The notes below the pieces were generated by a model that worked only from the letters and a program-made list of their open reading frames with translations, searched no databases and had not been told where the DNA came from. Position numbers and translations under genes: made by a program. Source: Limnohabitans radicicola (GTDB taxonomy: Bacteria; Pseudomonadota; Gammaproteobacteria; Burkholderiales; Burkholderiaceae_C). From it: DNA of 64,000 nucleotides. Shown here in pieces: positions 27,701 to 33,500 of this stretch (positions within the stretch are counted from its first letter, which is position 1; every line of letters begins with the position of its first letter). The DNA lies in NCBI RefSeq assembly GCF_014837235.1, contig NZ_JACYFT010000001.1, positions 1,253,688 through 1,317,687 of the forward strand, read 5' to 3'.

Positions 27701-28276
27701 ACCGATTACCAGGATGCAGCCTATGCCGCGCGCTACAGCCATTTCGTCGACAAGGTTCATCTGGCCGAAAGCCATTTGAACAAAACACTGCTGGCCGAGA
27801 CCGTGGCCCGCAACCTGTTCAAACTGATGGCCTACAAGGACGAATACGAGGTGGCTCGACTGCACACCGACCCGGCTTTTTTGCAGCGCATTGCTGACCA
27901 ATTTGAAGGCGATTACAAGGTCCACTACCACCTGGCACCACCCCTGATCGCCAAGCGCAACGACAAGGGCCAACTGGTCAAGCAAAAATTCGGTCCAGGC
28001 ATGCTCACTGCATTCAAGTTGCTGACCCGACTCAAAGCACTGCGGGGTTCGGCATTTGACGTGTTTGGCCGCACCGAAGAACGCCAGACCGAAAAAGCGT
28101 TGATCACCGAGTACACCGACATCGTTGAACAGCTGATCACATCGCTCAACAGCGACAACCATGCCCGTGCGGTCGAGATTGCCCATGTGCCTGACAGCAT
28201 CAAAGGCTTTGGCCACGTCAAGGAACGCAACCTGGCCGCTGCGCGCCAGCGTTGGGCACAACTGCTGCAGTCCTGA
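24755..28276 (+). CDS. Indolepyruvate ferredoxin oxidoreductase, fused single-chain form
   Basis: A 1173-residue fusion of the subunits found separate in archaeal IorA/IorB. It has an N-terminal thiamine-pyrophosphate-dependent part (NTAGFISGYRGSPLGGYDQ). The TPP-binding core spans about residues 455-560: CSGCPHNTSTKVPEGS, then IGDGTYFHSGILAIRQS. A Cys-rich iron-sulfur region lies about 665-710 (CEGCGDCGVQSNC, then STCNKDTSCLKGFCPSF). The gamma domain starts VVAGVGGTGVITIGQLLGMA. The helical C-terminal end is typical of the proteobacterial fused form. It decarboxylates aryl-pyruvates or branched 2-oxo acids to acyl-CoA, likely in aromatic amino-acid breakdown. GGAG lies nine bases before the ATG. 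Confidence 0.93.
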   Translation: MNAPLPDSIRQALETVTLDDKYSLDVGRAFMSGVQALVKLPMLQRQRDALQGKNTAGFISGYRGSPLGGYDQSLWKAKKHLQAQNIVFQPGVNEELAATALWGTQQLGFAPAGSNKFDGVFGIWYGKGPGVDRCSDVFKHANMAGTTPWGGVLAVAGDDHVAKSSTAAHQSDHIFKACGLPVFFPASVQDILDQGLHAIAMSRFAGVWAGMKTIQEIVESSATAHIDPERVQIVLPEFAMPPGGVHIRWPDTALEQEQRLFDYKWYAALAYIRANKLNHNVIEGPQDRFGLMASGKAYNDTRQALLDLGLDDDRCRQLGIRLHKVAVVWPLEAQTTREFAAGLREIMVVEEKRQVIEYQLKEELYNWRSDVRPDVVGKFDDVDGGGEWSIPNPSANTLLRANADLSPAMIARAIAKRLKKLGIDADTTARMDAHLAVLDAKERSMQTLTLGAAAERMPWFCSGCPHNTSTKVPEGSRAMAGIGCHFMSIWMDRSTVGFTQMGGEGVPWVGQQPFSHDQHMFANIGDGTYFHSGILAIRQSVAAGVNITYKILYNDAVAMTGGQPVGERPEGHSVVQIAQSMRGEGAQRIVVLTDEPDKYRGVALVEGVQVFHRDELDRIQREMREIQGTTVIIYDQTCATEKRRRRKRGTLVDPAVRVMINEAVCEGCGDCGVQSNCLSVEPLETDFGRKRTINQSTCNKDTSCLKGFCPSFVTIEGGQLKKKTGSQAASPAALGELPEPVLPALHQPWGMVVAGVGGTGVITIGQLLGMAAHMEGKGIVTQDSAGLAQKGGATWSHVLVANAQNDIRTTRVGTATADLVFGCDPIVTASKETLLRMRHGRTHVALNANSTPTAAFVKNGNWQNPAEQCVAEIVQQVGDDKVGSFDAETLAKQLMGDTIYVNPMVLGYAWQKGWVPLHRESLMRAMELNEVQVKNNQLAFEWGRHAAHHLPAVMQVLQPSQLVRFHKRETLLDIVHKRVAILTDYQDAAYAARYSHFVDKVHLAESHLNKTLLAETVARNLFKLMAYKDEYEVARLHTDPAFLQRIADQFEGDYKVHYHLAPPLIAKRNDKGQLVKQKFGPGMLTAFKLLTRLKALRGSAFDVFGRTEERQTEKALITEYTDIVEQLITSLNSDNHARAVEIAHVPDSIKGFGHVKERNLAAARQRWAQLLQS

Positions 28277-28281
28277 AAAAC

Positions 28282-28314
28282 AAAACCCTGCAAGCTTGTG
28301 GCTTGCAGGGTTTT
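28282..28314. terminator. Bidirectional rho-independent terminator
   Basis: AAAACCCTGCAAGC (28282-28295) and GCTTGCAGGGTTTT (28301-28314) form a perfect 14-base stem with a 5-base loop. The A/T ends supply a U-tract in both directions. It lies between the convergent indolepyruvate oxidoreductase gene and minE and should end both transcripts. Confidence 0.92.
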
Positions 28315-28332
28315 GCTGATGAATGAAACCGC

Positions 28333-28599
28333 TCAGCGGGGCTCAGGCAACTCGATCTTCACTTCCAGCACTTCGAGGTTGTCCTGGCGTTCCAGGTTGA
28401 CCTTGATGTCGTTGGGATTGATCTTGATGTACTTGCTGATCACGGCGACCAATTCACGCTGCAGGTCCGGCAAGTAGTCAGGTTCAGCGGCGTTGCGGCC
28501 ACTGCGCTCGTGCGCCAGGATGATCTGCAAACGCTCCTTGGCCACATTGGCCGTCTTTTTCTTCTCACCCAGCAGGAAAGACAGGAAGGACATGCTCAT
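28333..28599 (-). CDS. minE: Cell division topological specificity factor MinE
   Basis: An 88-residue MinE. The N-terminal membrane-targeting/MinD-contact part has [20 protein letters not shown] and LAHERSG. The C-terminal dimer domain has [19 protein letters not shown] and VKLERQD-like residues ([19 protein letters not shown]). The start overlaps the minD stop by four bases, so MinD and MinE are translationally coupled. MinE triggers MinD ATP hydrolysis and drives pole-to-pole oscillation. Confidence 0.95.
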   Translation of the reverse strand: MSMSFLSFLLGEKKKTANVAKERLQIILAHERSGRNAAEPDYLPDLQRELVAVISKYIKINPNDIKVNLERQDNLEVLEVKIELPEPR

Positions 28600-29411
28600 T
28601 TCCCTCCGAACAGGCGTTTGAAGAAACCAGGCTTTTCAGCCTCGGTGAAACGCATGGGCTTGTCTTCGCCCAGGAAACGGTCGATCACGTCCTTGTAAGC
28701 CTCGGCCACATCGGTGGCCGACATGTTGATGGCTGGTGTGCCCTGGTTGGAAGCTTGCAGCACGTTTTCGCTCTCGGGAATCACACCGATCAATGGAATG
28801 CGCAAGATGTCCTGGATATCTTGCAGCGACAGCATCTGGCCGTCTTCCACACGGTTGGGGTTGTAACGCGTGATCAGGAGGTGTTCCTTGATCGGTGTCT
28901 GGCCTTCAATCGCCCGCTTGGTCTTGCTGCTGAGCATGCCCAAAATGCGGTCTGAGTCGCGCACCGAAGACACTTCGGGGTTGGTCACCACCAAGGCCTC
29001 ATCGGCAAAGTGCATGGCCATCAAGGCGCCAGTTTCGATGCCCGCAGGCGAATCGCACACGATGTATTCAAAACCCATCTCAGCCAGGTCTTTCAGGACC
29101 TTCTCGACGCCTTCTTGCGTCAGTGCATCCTTGTCACGGGTTTGAGAAGCCGCCAGTACGAACAGGTTCTCGCACTGCTTGTCCTTGATCAGCGCCTGGT
29201 GCAGGTTGGCTTCACCCTGGATCACATTGATGAAGTCATACACCACACGGCGCTCACAGCCCATGATCAGGTCCAGGTTACGCAGACCCACGTCAAAATC
29301 AATGACAGCGGTCTTGAAGCCCTTGAGGGCCAGACCCGTCGCAAAACTGGCGCTGGTGGTGGTTTTGCCCACACCGCCTTTGCCGGATGTGACAACAACG
29401 ATTTTTGCCAT
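28596..29411 (-). CDS. minD: Septum site-determining ATPase MinD
   Basis: A 271-residue MinD. Deviant Walker A is [20 protein letters not shown] (residues 8-27). [20 protein letters not shown] and [20 protein letters not shown] are signature segments. The C-terminal amphipathic membrane helix is present ([11 protein letters not shown]). It lies 45 bases downstream of minC. Membrane-bound MinD-ATP recruits MinC and MinE. Confidence 0.96.
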   Translation of the reverse strand: MAKIVVVTSGKGGVGKTTTSASFATGLALKGFKTAVIDFDVGLRNLDLIMGCERRVVYDFINVIQGEANLHQALIKDKQCENLFVLAASQTRDKDALTQEGVEKVLKDLAEMGFEYIVCDSPAGIETGALMAMHFADEALVVTNPEVSSVRDSDRILGMLSSKTKRAIEGQTPIKEHLLITRYNPNRVEDGQMLSLQDIQDILRIPLIGVIPESENVLQASNQGTPAINMSATDVAEAYKDVIDRFLGEDKPMRFTEAEKPGFFKRLFGGK

Positions 29412-29456
29412 GGGTATTTTCTTTCTGGAATGAAATGAAGATCAGAGAATGGATTT

Positions 29457-30233
29457 TCAGGCCGACAAGGGCTGGATCAACAGTTTTTCGCCGTCCGGCC
29501 CGGTTTGCAGGAACACCTGTGCTGGACGGCCACGCACTTCAGAGGCCAATTCCTTGTCGGTGGTGCGGTAAATGCCGGCAATGGACACCAGTTCGGGCTC
29601 CATGCACTGGGCAAAGATCCGGGCCTGGGTATTGCCCCTTGCGCCAGCGATCGCCTTGCCACGCAAAGGGGCATAAACATGGATGTGGCCATCGGCAATG
29701 ACCTCGGCACCCGGGTTGACCATGGCCAGCACAATCAGATCCGAGCCTTTGGCATAGACCTGTTGACCCGAGCGCAGCGGTTTATCGATCACCAGGGTAG
29801 GAACAGCCTGTGCTGGGGGGGGTACCCTGGGTTCGGGTTCGATTGCGGCTTGTACAGCCTCTGGTGCCGCTTGTTGAGGCATCGGCCTGCGCACCCGCAA
29901 GTCAGAAGCATCCACCAGCCCACAGGCCTGTGCAGCATCTTTTTGCAGTCCTTCAGCGCCTTTGATGGCCAAAGGCACCAAGCCTTGCTGCCTGAGCAAG
30001 TCCGTCAAACCGGCAAAGTCCATCACCGGACAGGTTTCATCCAGTTCCAGTGCGCTCACATCAATGACGACTGGATCGTGGTCAAAAAACCCTGGCGACT
30101 CTGCCAGTTGTGCCTTCAGCGCCGCTTCCACGGCGTGGATGTCGGTGGTTTTCAGCAGCAATGCCAAAAGTGGCAAATCGGCACTTTTGATGTCGTAGCA
30201 ATGGGACAAAGGAGCTGCTGAAGCGAGCGACAT
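29457..30233 (-). CDS. minC: Septum formation inhibitor MinC
   Basis: A 258-residue MinC. The N-terminal FtsZ-inhibiting domain covers about residues 1-110 (DLPLLALLLKTTDIHAVEAAL). A Pro/Ala-rich linker follows (about 125-155). The C-terminal beta-helix begins near LRSGQQVYAKGSDLIVLAMV and includes GAEVIADGHIHVYAPLRGKA, the MinD-binding surface. First gene of minCDE. Its upstream gap carries an AT-rich stretch and DnaA boxes, so DnaA-linked control is possible. Confidence 0.94.
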   Translation of the reverse strand: MSLASAAPLSHCYDIKSADLPLLALLLKTTDIHAVEAALKAQLAESPGFFDHDPVVIDVSALELDETCPVMDFAGLTDLLRQQGLVPLAIKGAEGLQKDAAQACGLVDASDLRVRRPMPQQAAPEAVQAAIEPEPRVPPPAQAVPTLVIDKPLRSGQQVYAKGSDLIVLAMVNPGAEVIADGHIHVYAPLRGKAIAGARGNTQARIFAQCMEPELVSIAGIYRTTDKELASEVRGRPAQVFLQTGPDGEKLLIQPLSA

Positions 30234-30345
30234 GGGGCCTGAAGGTGTGGAAATGGGCGAAATCTTAACAGTCCAGTTGTTCTTGGCTGTCTTTCTATAT
30301 TTTTATATCTTTAAATAGTCGTAGTAGATAAGGGCAGACTGCTGC

Positions 30346-30354
30346 TGTGGACAA
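30346..30354 (-). promoter_or_regulatory. DnaA box (one mismatch)
   Basis: Reads TGTGGACAA on the plus strand, i.e. TTGTCCACA on the minus strand. It differs from the consensus TTATCCACA at one position and is a frequent functional variant. Confidence 0.55.
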
Positions 30355-30464
30355 GGCTTTTTTTCTGTTCAGTGACAACAGTTTGCCTGATTTTGAGCCC
30401 TGTGGAAGCCCTTGCTTTGTGTTTGCGCGCTCCACATGAACAACTTGGTGACCAAGGCCCAACT

Positions 30465-30473
30465 TGTGGATAA
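30465..30473 (-). promoter_or_regulatory. DnaA box (perfect)
   Basis: TGTGGATAA on the plus strand is the exact complement of the DnaA consensus TTATCCACA. Confidence 0.7.
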
Positions 30474-30492
30474 CTCAGGTGTTGCTCTTTTT

Positions 30493-30501
30493 TTATCCAC
30501 A
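30493..30501 (+). promoter_or_regulatory. DnaA box (perfect)
   Basis: TTATCCACA exactly, in opposite orientation to the box at 30465, 19 bases further on and preceded by a T-run. It ends 15 bases past the DUF2788 stop. Confidence 0.7.
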
Positions 30502-30516
30502 GCTTTGTTCATGCGC

Positions 30517-30726
30517 TCATTTTTCGATCACCCATTGGATGATGCCTTTGGCCACAAAGCCGACCATGCCAAAAGCTAAACCAAGAAAAATCACAAAAGT
30601 ACCGAACTTTCCAGCTTTGGATTCCCAAGCCAGTTGCCCAATGATGAACAGCATGTAGAGCATGAAGGCCCCAACACCGATGGTCAGCCCAAACCATGCG
30701 AATTGCTCCTCGGAGAACCCCATCAT
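30517..30726 (-). CDS. DUF2788 family small membrane protein
   Basis: A 69-residue protein with two hydrophobic helices: FAWFGLTIGVGAFMLYMLFI (about 9-28) and FGTFVIFLGLAFGMVGFVAK (about 41-60). The pattern matches DUF2788, a small inner-membrane family common in beta- and gammaproteobacteria with no assigned role. Its start overlaps the stop of the DUF2189-type gene by four bases; two ATG codons stand in a row and the first is used here. It ends next to the DnaA-box region. Confidence 0.8.
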   Translation of the reverse strand: MMGFSEEQFAWFGLTIGVGAFMLYMLFIIGQLAWESKAGKFGTFVIFLGLAFGMVGFVAKGIIQWVIEK

Positions 30727-31562
30727 GACCGGGTCTCCTGTGGGCTCAAGCGTTCTTGCAGCTCGCTGGTGTCCACCAGGTCGCGGTAAGCATGCCAGCT
30801 GGCATGCCCCAGCATGGGCACCACAAACACCAGTCCCATGAACAGCGAAAAAATGCCCAACAGGCTGAAACCCATGATCAGGAAGGCCCACAAGGCCATT
30901 TGTACCGGGTGGGTGAGTACGGCTTTCCAGCTGGTCAAAACGGCCTGCAACACGCTGACACGGCGGTCGAGCAGCAAAGGCATCGACACGACGCTGGACG
31001 CGAACATGGGCGCTGCCATCAAGCCCCCCAGGGCCAGCCACAGCTCAAACAAGTAGTTGTCATTGGCCAATACCACATGGCGCACAAAATCCATGGGGGT
31101 ATGGATGGGCACGGGTGCCAGCAAAGTGATCAGCGCCGACGAAGTCAGCACCCAGCCTGTGGCTGCCAGGGCCAGCAGCAGGCCAAAGCGGATCAGGCTC
31201 CAATAACTGTCAGGTTGCTGGCGCAGTTTGAGTTGCCATTGGGTCCAGGTGTTGACCAAAAGTGCCAAGTCCACCGTCTCACCCCGTTCCATGGCCCGGC
31301 TCATGGCGTACAAGCTGGTGGCCAGCACAGGTGCAATGACCAAAAATCCCGAAACAGAGCCTGCCAGTAGCCAGAACTGGTCGTGTGCCAGCCATGTGAG
31401 CAATGCTCCCCACAGGGCCATCAACAGACCGTGACCCATGCTCAGCAGGGGTGAGCGGGCCATGTCTTTCCAGCCCAGTACCAGCCACTGCAGGGGCTGG
31501 TCCAGCGCGATGGCACGCACTTCAGGCAAAAACGGAGGGGGTGGGTTTTGCGGATCAGACAT
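30723..31562 (-). CDS. DUF2189 family integral membrane protein
   Basis: A 279-residue polytopic membrane protein. The start motif PLQWLVLGWKDMARSPLLSMG and five to six hydrophobic segments are typical of DUF2189, a predicted inner-membrane family of unknown function. Further segments: FLVIAPVLATSLYAMSRAME and ALWAFLIMGFSLLGIFSLFM. The end SWHAYRDLVDTSEL resembles the conserved family tail. It is translationally coupled to the DUF2788 gene. Its start codon lies within an 11-base inverted repeat. Confidence 0.82.
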   Translation of the reverse strand: MSDPQNPPPPFLPEVRAIALDQPLQWLVLGWKDMARSPLLSMGHGLLMALWGALLTWLAHDQFWLLAGSVSGFLVIAPVLATSLYAMSRAMERGETVDLALLVNTWTQWQLKLRQQPDSYWSLIRFGLLLALAATGWVLTSSALITLLAPVPIHTPMDFVRHVVLANDNYLFELWLALGGLMAAPMFASSVVSMPLLLDRRVSVLQAVLTSWKAVLTHPVQMALWAFLIMGFSLLGIFSLFMGLVFVVPMLGHASWHAYRDLVDTSELQERLSPQETRS

Positions 31563-31607
31563 GCATCAAGCTTAGTCCTTTCGTCTGAATGGCAAATTGA
31601 TGCATGT
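31559..31607. repeat. 11-base inverted repeat over the DUF2189 start
   Basis: ACATGCATCAA (31559-31569) and TTGATGCATGT (31597-31607) are perfect complements 27 bases apart. One arm covers the start codon of the DUF2189 gene, the other sits where its promoter should be. It could be paired operator sites or an mRNA hairpin hiding the start. Confidence 0.45.
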
Positions 31608-31614
31608 CAAAAAT

Positions 31615-31640
31615 GAAAAGGGTCCCTGAGGACCCTTTTC
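31615..31640 (-). terminator. Rho-independent terminator after the Spy-like gene
   Basis: GAAAAGGGTCC (31615-31625), a 4-base loop, and GGACCCTTTTC (31630-31640) form a perfect 11-base stem. Read on the minus strand it is followed by ATTTTTG, a U-tract, so it ends the transcript of the Spy-like gene 29 bases upstream. Confidence 0.88.
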
Positions 31641-31668
31641 AACACTTTGGCCTTGCCACCGTGGTGGG

Positions 31669-32151
31669 TCAAGGGCGCATGGGGTGGCCCTGGTGCATGC
31701 CTTGATCCATGCGGTGCTTCATGAAACGGGCAGTTTCGGCATCGAAGGTTTTTTTCTGGTCCGCATTCAGCGCGGCATAAAAGGCCTTGGTGGCCTCGGC
31801 ACGTTGGCGCATGTGTTCATCGCGCTGTGCCTTGAACGCCATCATCTGATCGATGCGTTCGGGCGTGGTCAGTTTCTCAAGCGCAGCGCGATCGGGCCGC
31901 TGCAATGGCTTGGCGGGGGCTTGCATGGCCTGTGCAAAAGCGGTCCAGGCCCCATCCTGCGATGCTTGCAACTGCAGTTTGCCCTTGAGTTCATTCAGGT
32001 GCTTGTTGTGGCGCTCCGCCATGCGCTCACGCATCTTTTCCATGCGGGCAGGCGACTGGCCGTCGGCCATGGGTGCAGGTTGGGCCCAAGCCGTGCCTGT
32101 CAGGGTGGCGAGCAGGCTGGTGGTGATCAACAGACGGTGGGTGATTTTCAT
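31669..32151 (-). CDS. Spy/CpxP-type LTXXQ periplasmic protein
   Basis: A 160-residue secreted protein. Signal peptide MKITHRLLITTSLLATLTGTA is followed by AWAQ-type cleavage near residue 23. The mature part is helical and rich in Met, Arg and Gln: RMEKMRERMAERHNKHLNEL. The LNADQKKTFD segment is the LTXXQ-like motif, and the end is Met/His-rich (MKHRMDQGMHQGHPMRP). The family includes the periplasmic chaperone Spy and the stress sensor inhibitor CpxP; the Met/His tail could bind metal. The start at 32151 was chosen for the signal peptide. Two TGTAAAGT direct repeats lie upstream. Confidence 0.85.
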   Translation of the reverse strand: MKITHRLLITTSLLATLTGTAWAQPAPMADGQSPARMEKMRERMAERHNKHLNELKGKLQLQASQDGAWTAFAQAMQAPAKPLQRPDRAALEKLTTPERIDQMMAFKAQRDEHMRQRAEATKAFYAALNADQKKTFDAETARFMKHRMDQGMHQGHPMRP

Positions 32152-32217
32152 GGGGGGTCCTTTCAAAGAAGGCCTGCAGCCAAGGCGCTGAGGTCAGAAT
32201 TCATTGTGGACAGCCTC

Positions 32218-32257
32218 TGTAAAGTCACCATGCACGGGCACACACAGTTTGTAAAGT
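32218..32257. repeat. Two TGTAAAGT direct repeats upstream of the Spy-like gene
   Basis: TGTAAAGT occurs at 32218-32225 and again at 32250-32257, 32 bases apart (three helical turns). They lie 67-106 bases before the Spy-like start. The GTAAA core resembles CpxR/OmpR-type half sites, although CpxR boxes are normally closer together. The site would suit envelope-stress or metal-responsive control; this is inference. Confidence 0.4.
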
Positions 32258-32307
32258 TCGGTGAGAACTTGTCAGTGCCTCTCATGGGTGCACCTCATGC
32301 GGGTGCA

Positions 32308-33186
32308 TCACCTTCCCAGGCGCCCCCCCTGGAAGTCTTCGACGGCCTGGATCAGTTCGTCACGGGTGTTCATCACAAACGGGCCGTACTGCGCAATGGG
32401 TTCACCCAGCGGTTGTCCCGCGATCAACAAGGCCCGGGTCCCGGCGGTGGCCCGAAACCTCACGCCGTCACCCTCGTTGCGCAACACACCCATGCGGTGC
32501 AGGCCAAGTGCCTGAGCCTGGCCCTGTGCATCGAGCACCTGCAAGTCTCCCCGATAAACATACACCAGGGCGTTGTGTGTGATGGGCAAGGGTTGGCTGA
32601 AGGTCTGGTCACCCGAAAAATGCAGGTCCAGATAAAGCGGATCGGTCGGGTAGTCGCTCGCGGGTCTGGCCATGGCACCCTGCACGCCGTGGCTGTGACC
32701 GGAGATGACCCGCACCAGCACGCCCTCAGCGGTGGTGACTTCCGGAATGCTGTCGCTCTGGATGTCCCGGTACCAGGGCGTGTACATTTTCTGATGCGAT
32801 GGCAGGTTCAGCCACAGCTGAAAACCTTCCATGCGCCCCTCTTCCTGCTCGGGCATTTCGCTGTGGATCACGCCGCGCCCGGCGGTCATCCACTGCACCC
32901 CTCCGTTTTGCAACAGCCCCTGGCCACCGGTGCTGTCCTGGTGGCGCATGCGACCTGCGATCATGTAGGTCACCGTCTCAAAACCCCGGTGCGGGTGGTC
33001 TGGGAAGCCTGCCCCATAGTCCTTGGGGTCGTCGCTGCCGAACTGGTCGAGCATCAAAAACGGGTCCAGGCGTTGTTGCCATTCGCCGGTGAGCACGCGG
33101 GTCAGCCGCACGCCTGCACCGTCACGGGTGGCGCGGCCAGCCACCAGGGTTTCCAGGCGGCGGGGGTTTTCAACAAACTCGGTCAT
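32308..33186 (-). CDS. Pirin family protein
   Basis: A 292-residue bicupin. The N-terminal cupin carries the pirin motif FPDHPHRGFETVTYMIAGRM with metal ligands at HPH and the later HSEMPE segment. MTAGRGVIHSEMPEQEEGRM and GFQLWLNLPSHQKM follow. Bacterial pirins act as quercetinase-like dioxygenases or as regulators; which applies here is not visible. An FNR/Anr-type palindrome sits 41-54 bases upstream of the start, suggesting oxygen-linked expression. It lies downstream of the copper chaperone gene on the same strand. Confidence 0.92.
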   Translation of the reverse strand: MTEFVENPRRLETLVAGRATRDGAGVRLTRVLTGEWQQRLDPFLMLDQFGSDDPKDYGAGFPDHPHRGFETVTYMIAGRMRHQDSTGGQGLLQNGGVQWMTAGRGVIHSEMPEQEEGRMEGFQLWLNLPSHQKMYTPWYRDIQSDSIPEVTTAEGVLVRVISGHSHGVQGAMARPASDYPTDPLYLDLHFSGDQTFSQPLPITHNALVYVYRGDLQVLDAQGQAQALGLHRMGVLRNEGDGVRFRATAGTRALLIAGQPLGEPIAQYGPFVMNTRDELIQAVEDFQGGRLGR

Positions 33187-33226
33187 GTGCCCAATGATGC
33201 CGCAAATTCAAAGTGTTTACGGTCGA

Positions 33227-33240
33227 TTGACACAGATCAA
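33227..33240. promoter_or_regulatory. FNR/Anr-type box upstream of pirin
   Basis: On the minus strand it reads TTGATCTGTGTCAA, a match to the FNR/Anr pattern TTGAY-N4-RTCAA. It sits 41-54 bases before the pirin start and overlaps the copper chaperone stop codon. TGACACAGATCAAG from this element recurs at 33502-33515, in the first codons of the copper ATPase. Confidence 0.55.
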
Positions 33241-33434
33241 GATTGCACCCGGTAACCTTCTTCGACAATGGCCTGGGCCAGTGCTTCGCGAGGCTGTTCG
33301 GATTCGACCTCGACTTTGTTTTGGCTGCGGTCGATAACGACCTTGGCCTGGGCATCCAGATTCAGCAGCGCTTGGGTCACGGCTTTTTCGCAGTGCCCAC
33401 AGCTCATGCCTTCCACGGTGAAAATCTGCTTCAT
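33237..33434 (-). CDS. copZ: Heavy-metal-associated (copper chaperone-like) protein
   Basis: A 65-residue single ferredoxin-like HMA domain. The metal loop is [13 protein letters not shown] with Cys12 and Cys15. [14 protein letters not shown] and VEEGYRV complete the beta-alpha-beta-beta-alpha-beta pattern. It likely carries Cu(I) to the divergent P-type ATPase, whose start is 66 bases away. The start MKQIFTVEG at 33434 fits the family; a longer reading adds nothing. The symbol is given by role and could also be read as a merP-like protein. Confidence 0.88.
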   Translation of the reverse strand: MKQIFTVEGMSCGHCEKAVTQALLNLDAQAKVVIDRSQNKVEVESEQPREALAQAIVEEGYRVQS

Positions 33435-33500
33435 GGCGCATCCTTGCAATTGCAGCCCTCAGGGCGTGCCACAAGCTTAAGTGAAAAAAAGACAAGCCAC

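Larger units (their letters stand above)
30256..30501. other. AT-rich, DnaA-box-containing region upstream of minC (oriC-like candidate)
   Basis: The 283-base gap between minC and the DUF2788 gene is the most AT-rich spot nearby. Bases 30289-30320 are nearly all A/T (an unwinding-element look). To the right lie two perfect DnaA boxes (30465-30473 and 30493-30501), one with a single change (30346-30354) and one weak TGTGGAAGC (30401-30409). A 13-base palindrome CTTGGTGACCAAG is at 30444-30456. The parABS region is about 9 kb away. No dnaA gene is in the window. It may be the chromosomal origin or a DnaA-controlled minC promoter. Confidence 0.45.

Noticed and set aside
30517..31562. GC-skew-like strand switch at the DnaA-box region
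   Set aside because: Genes on both sides are mostly on the minus strand, so gene orientation gives no support for bidirectional replication starting here; this weakens but does not exclude the origin idea.
33435..33500. Possible CueR operator between copZ and copA
   Set aside because: The 66-base gap has a TTGCAATTGCA palindrome but no convincing long-spacer promoter with the CueR dyad, and no cueR gene is near.
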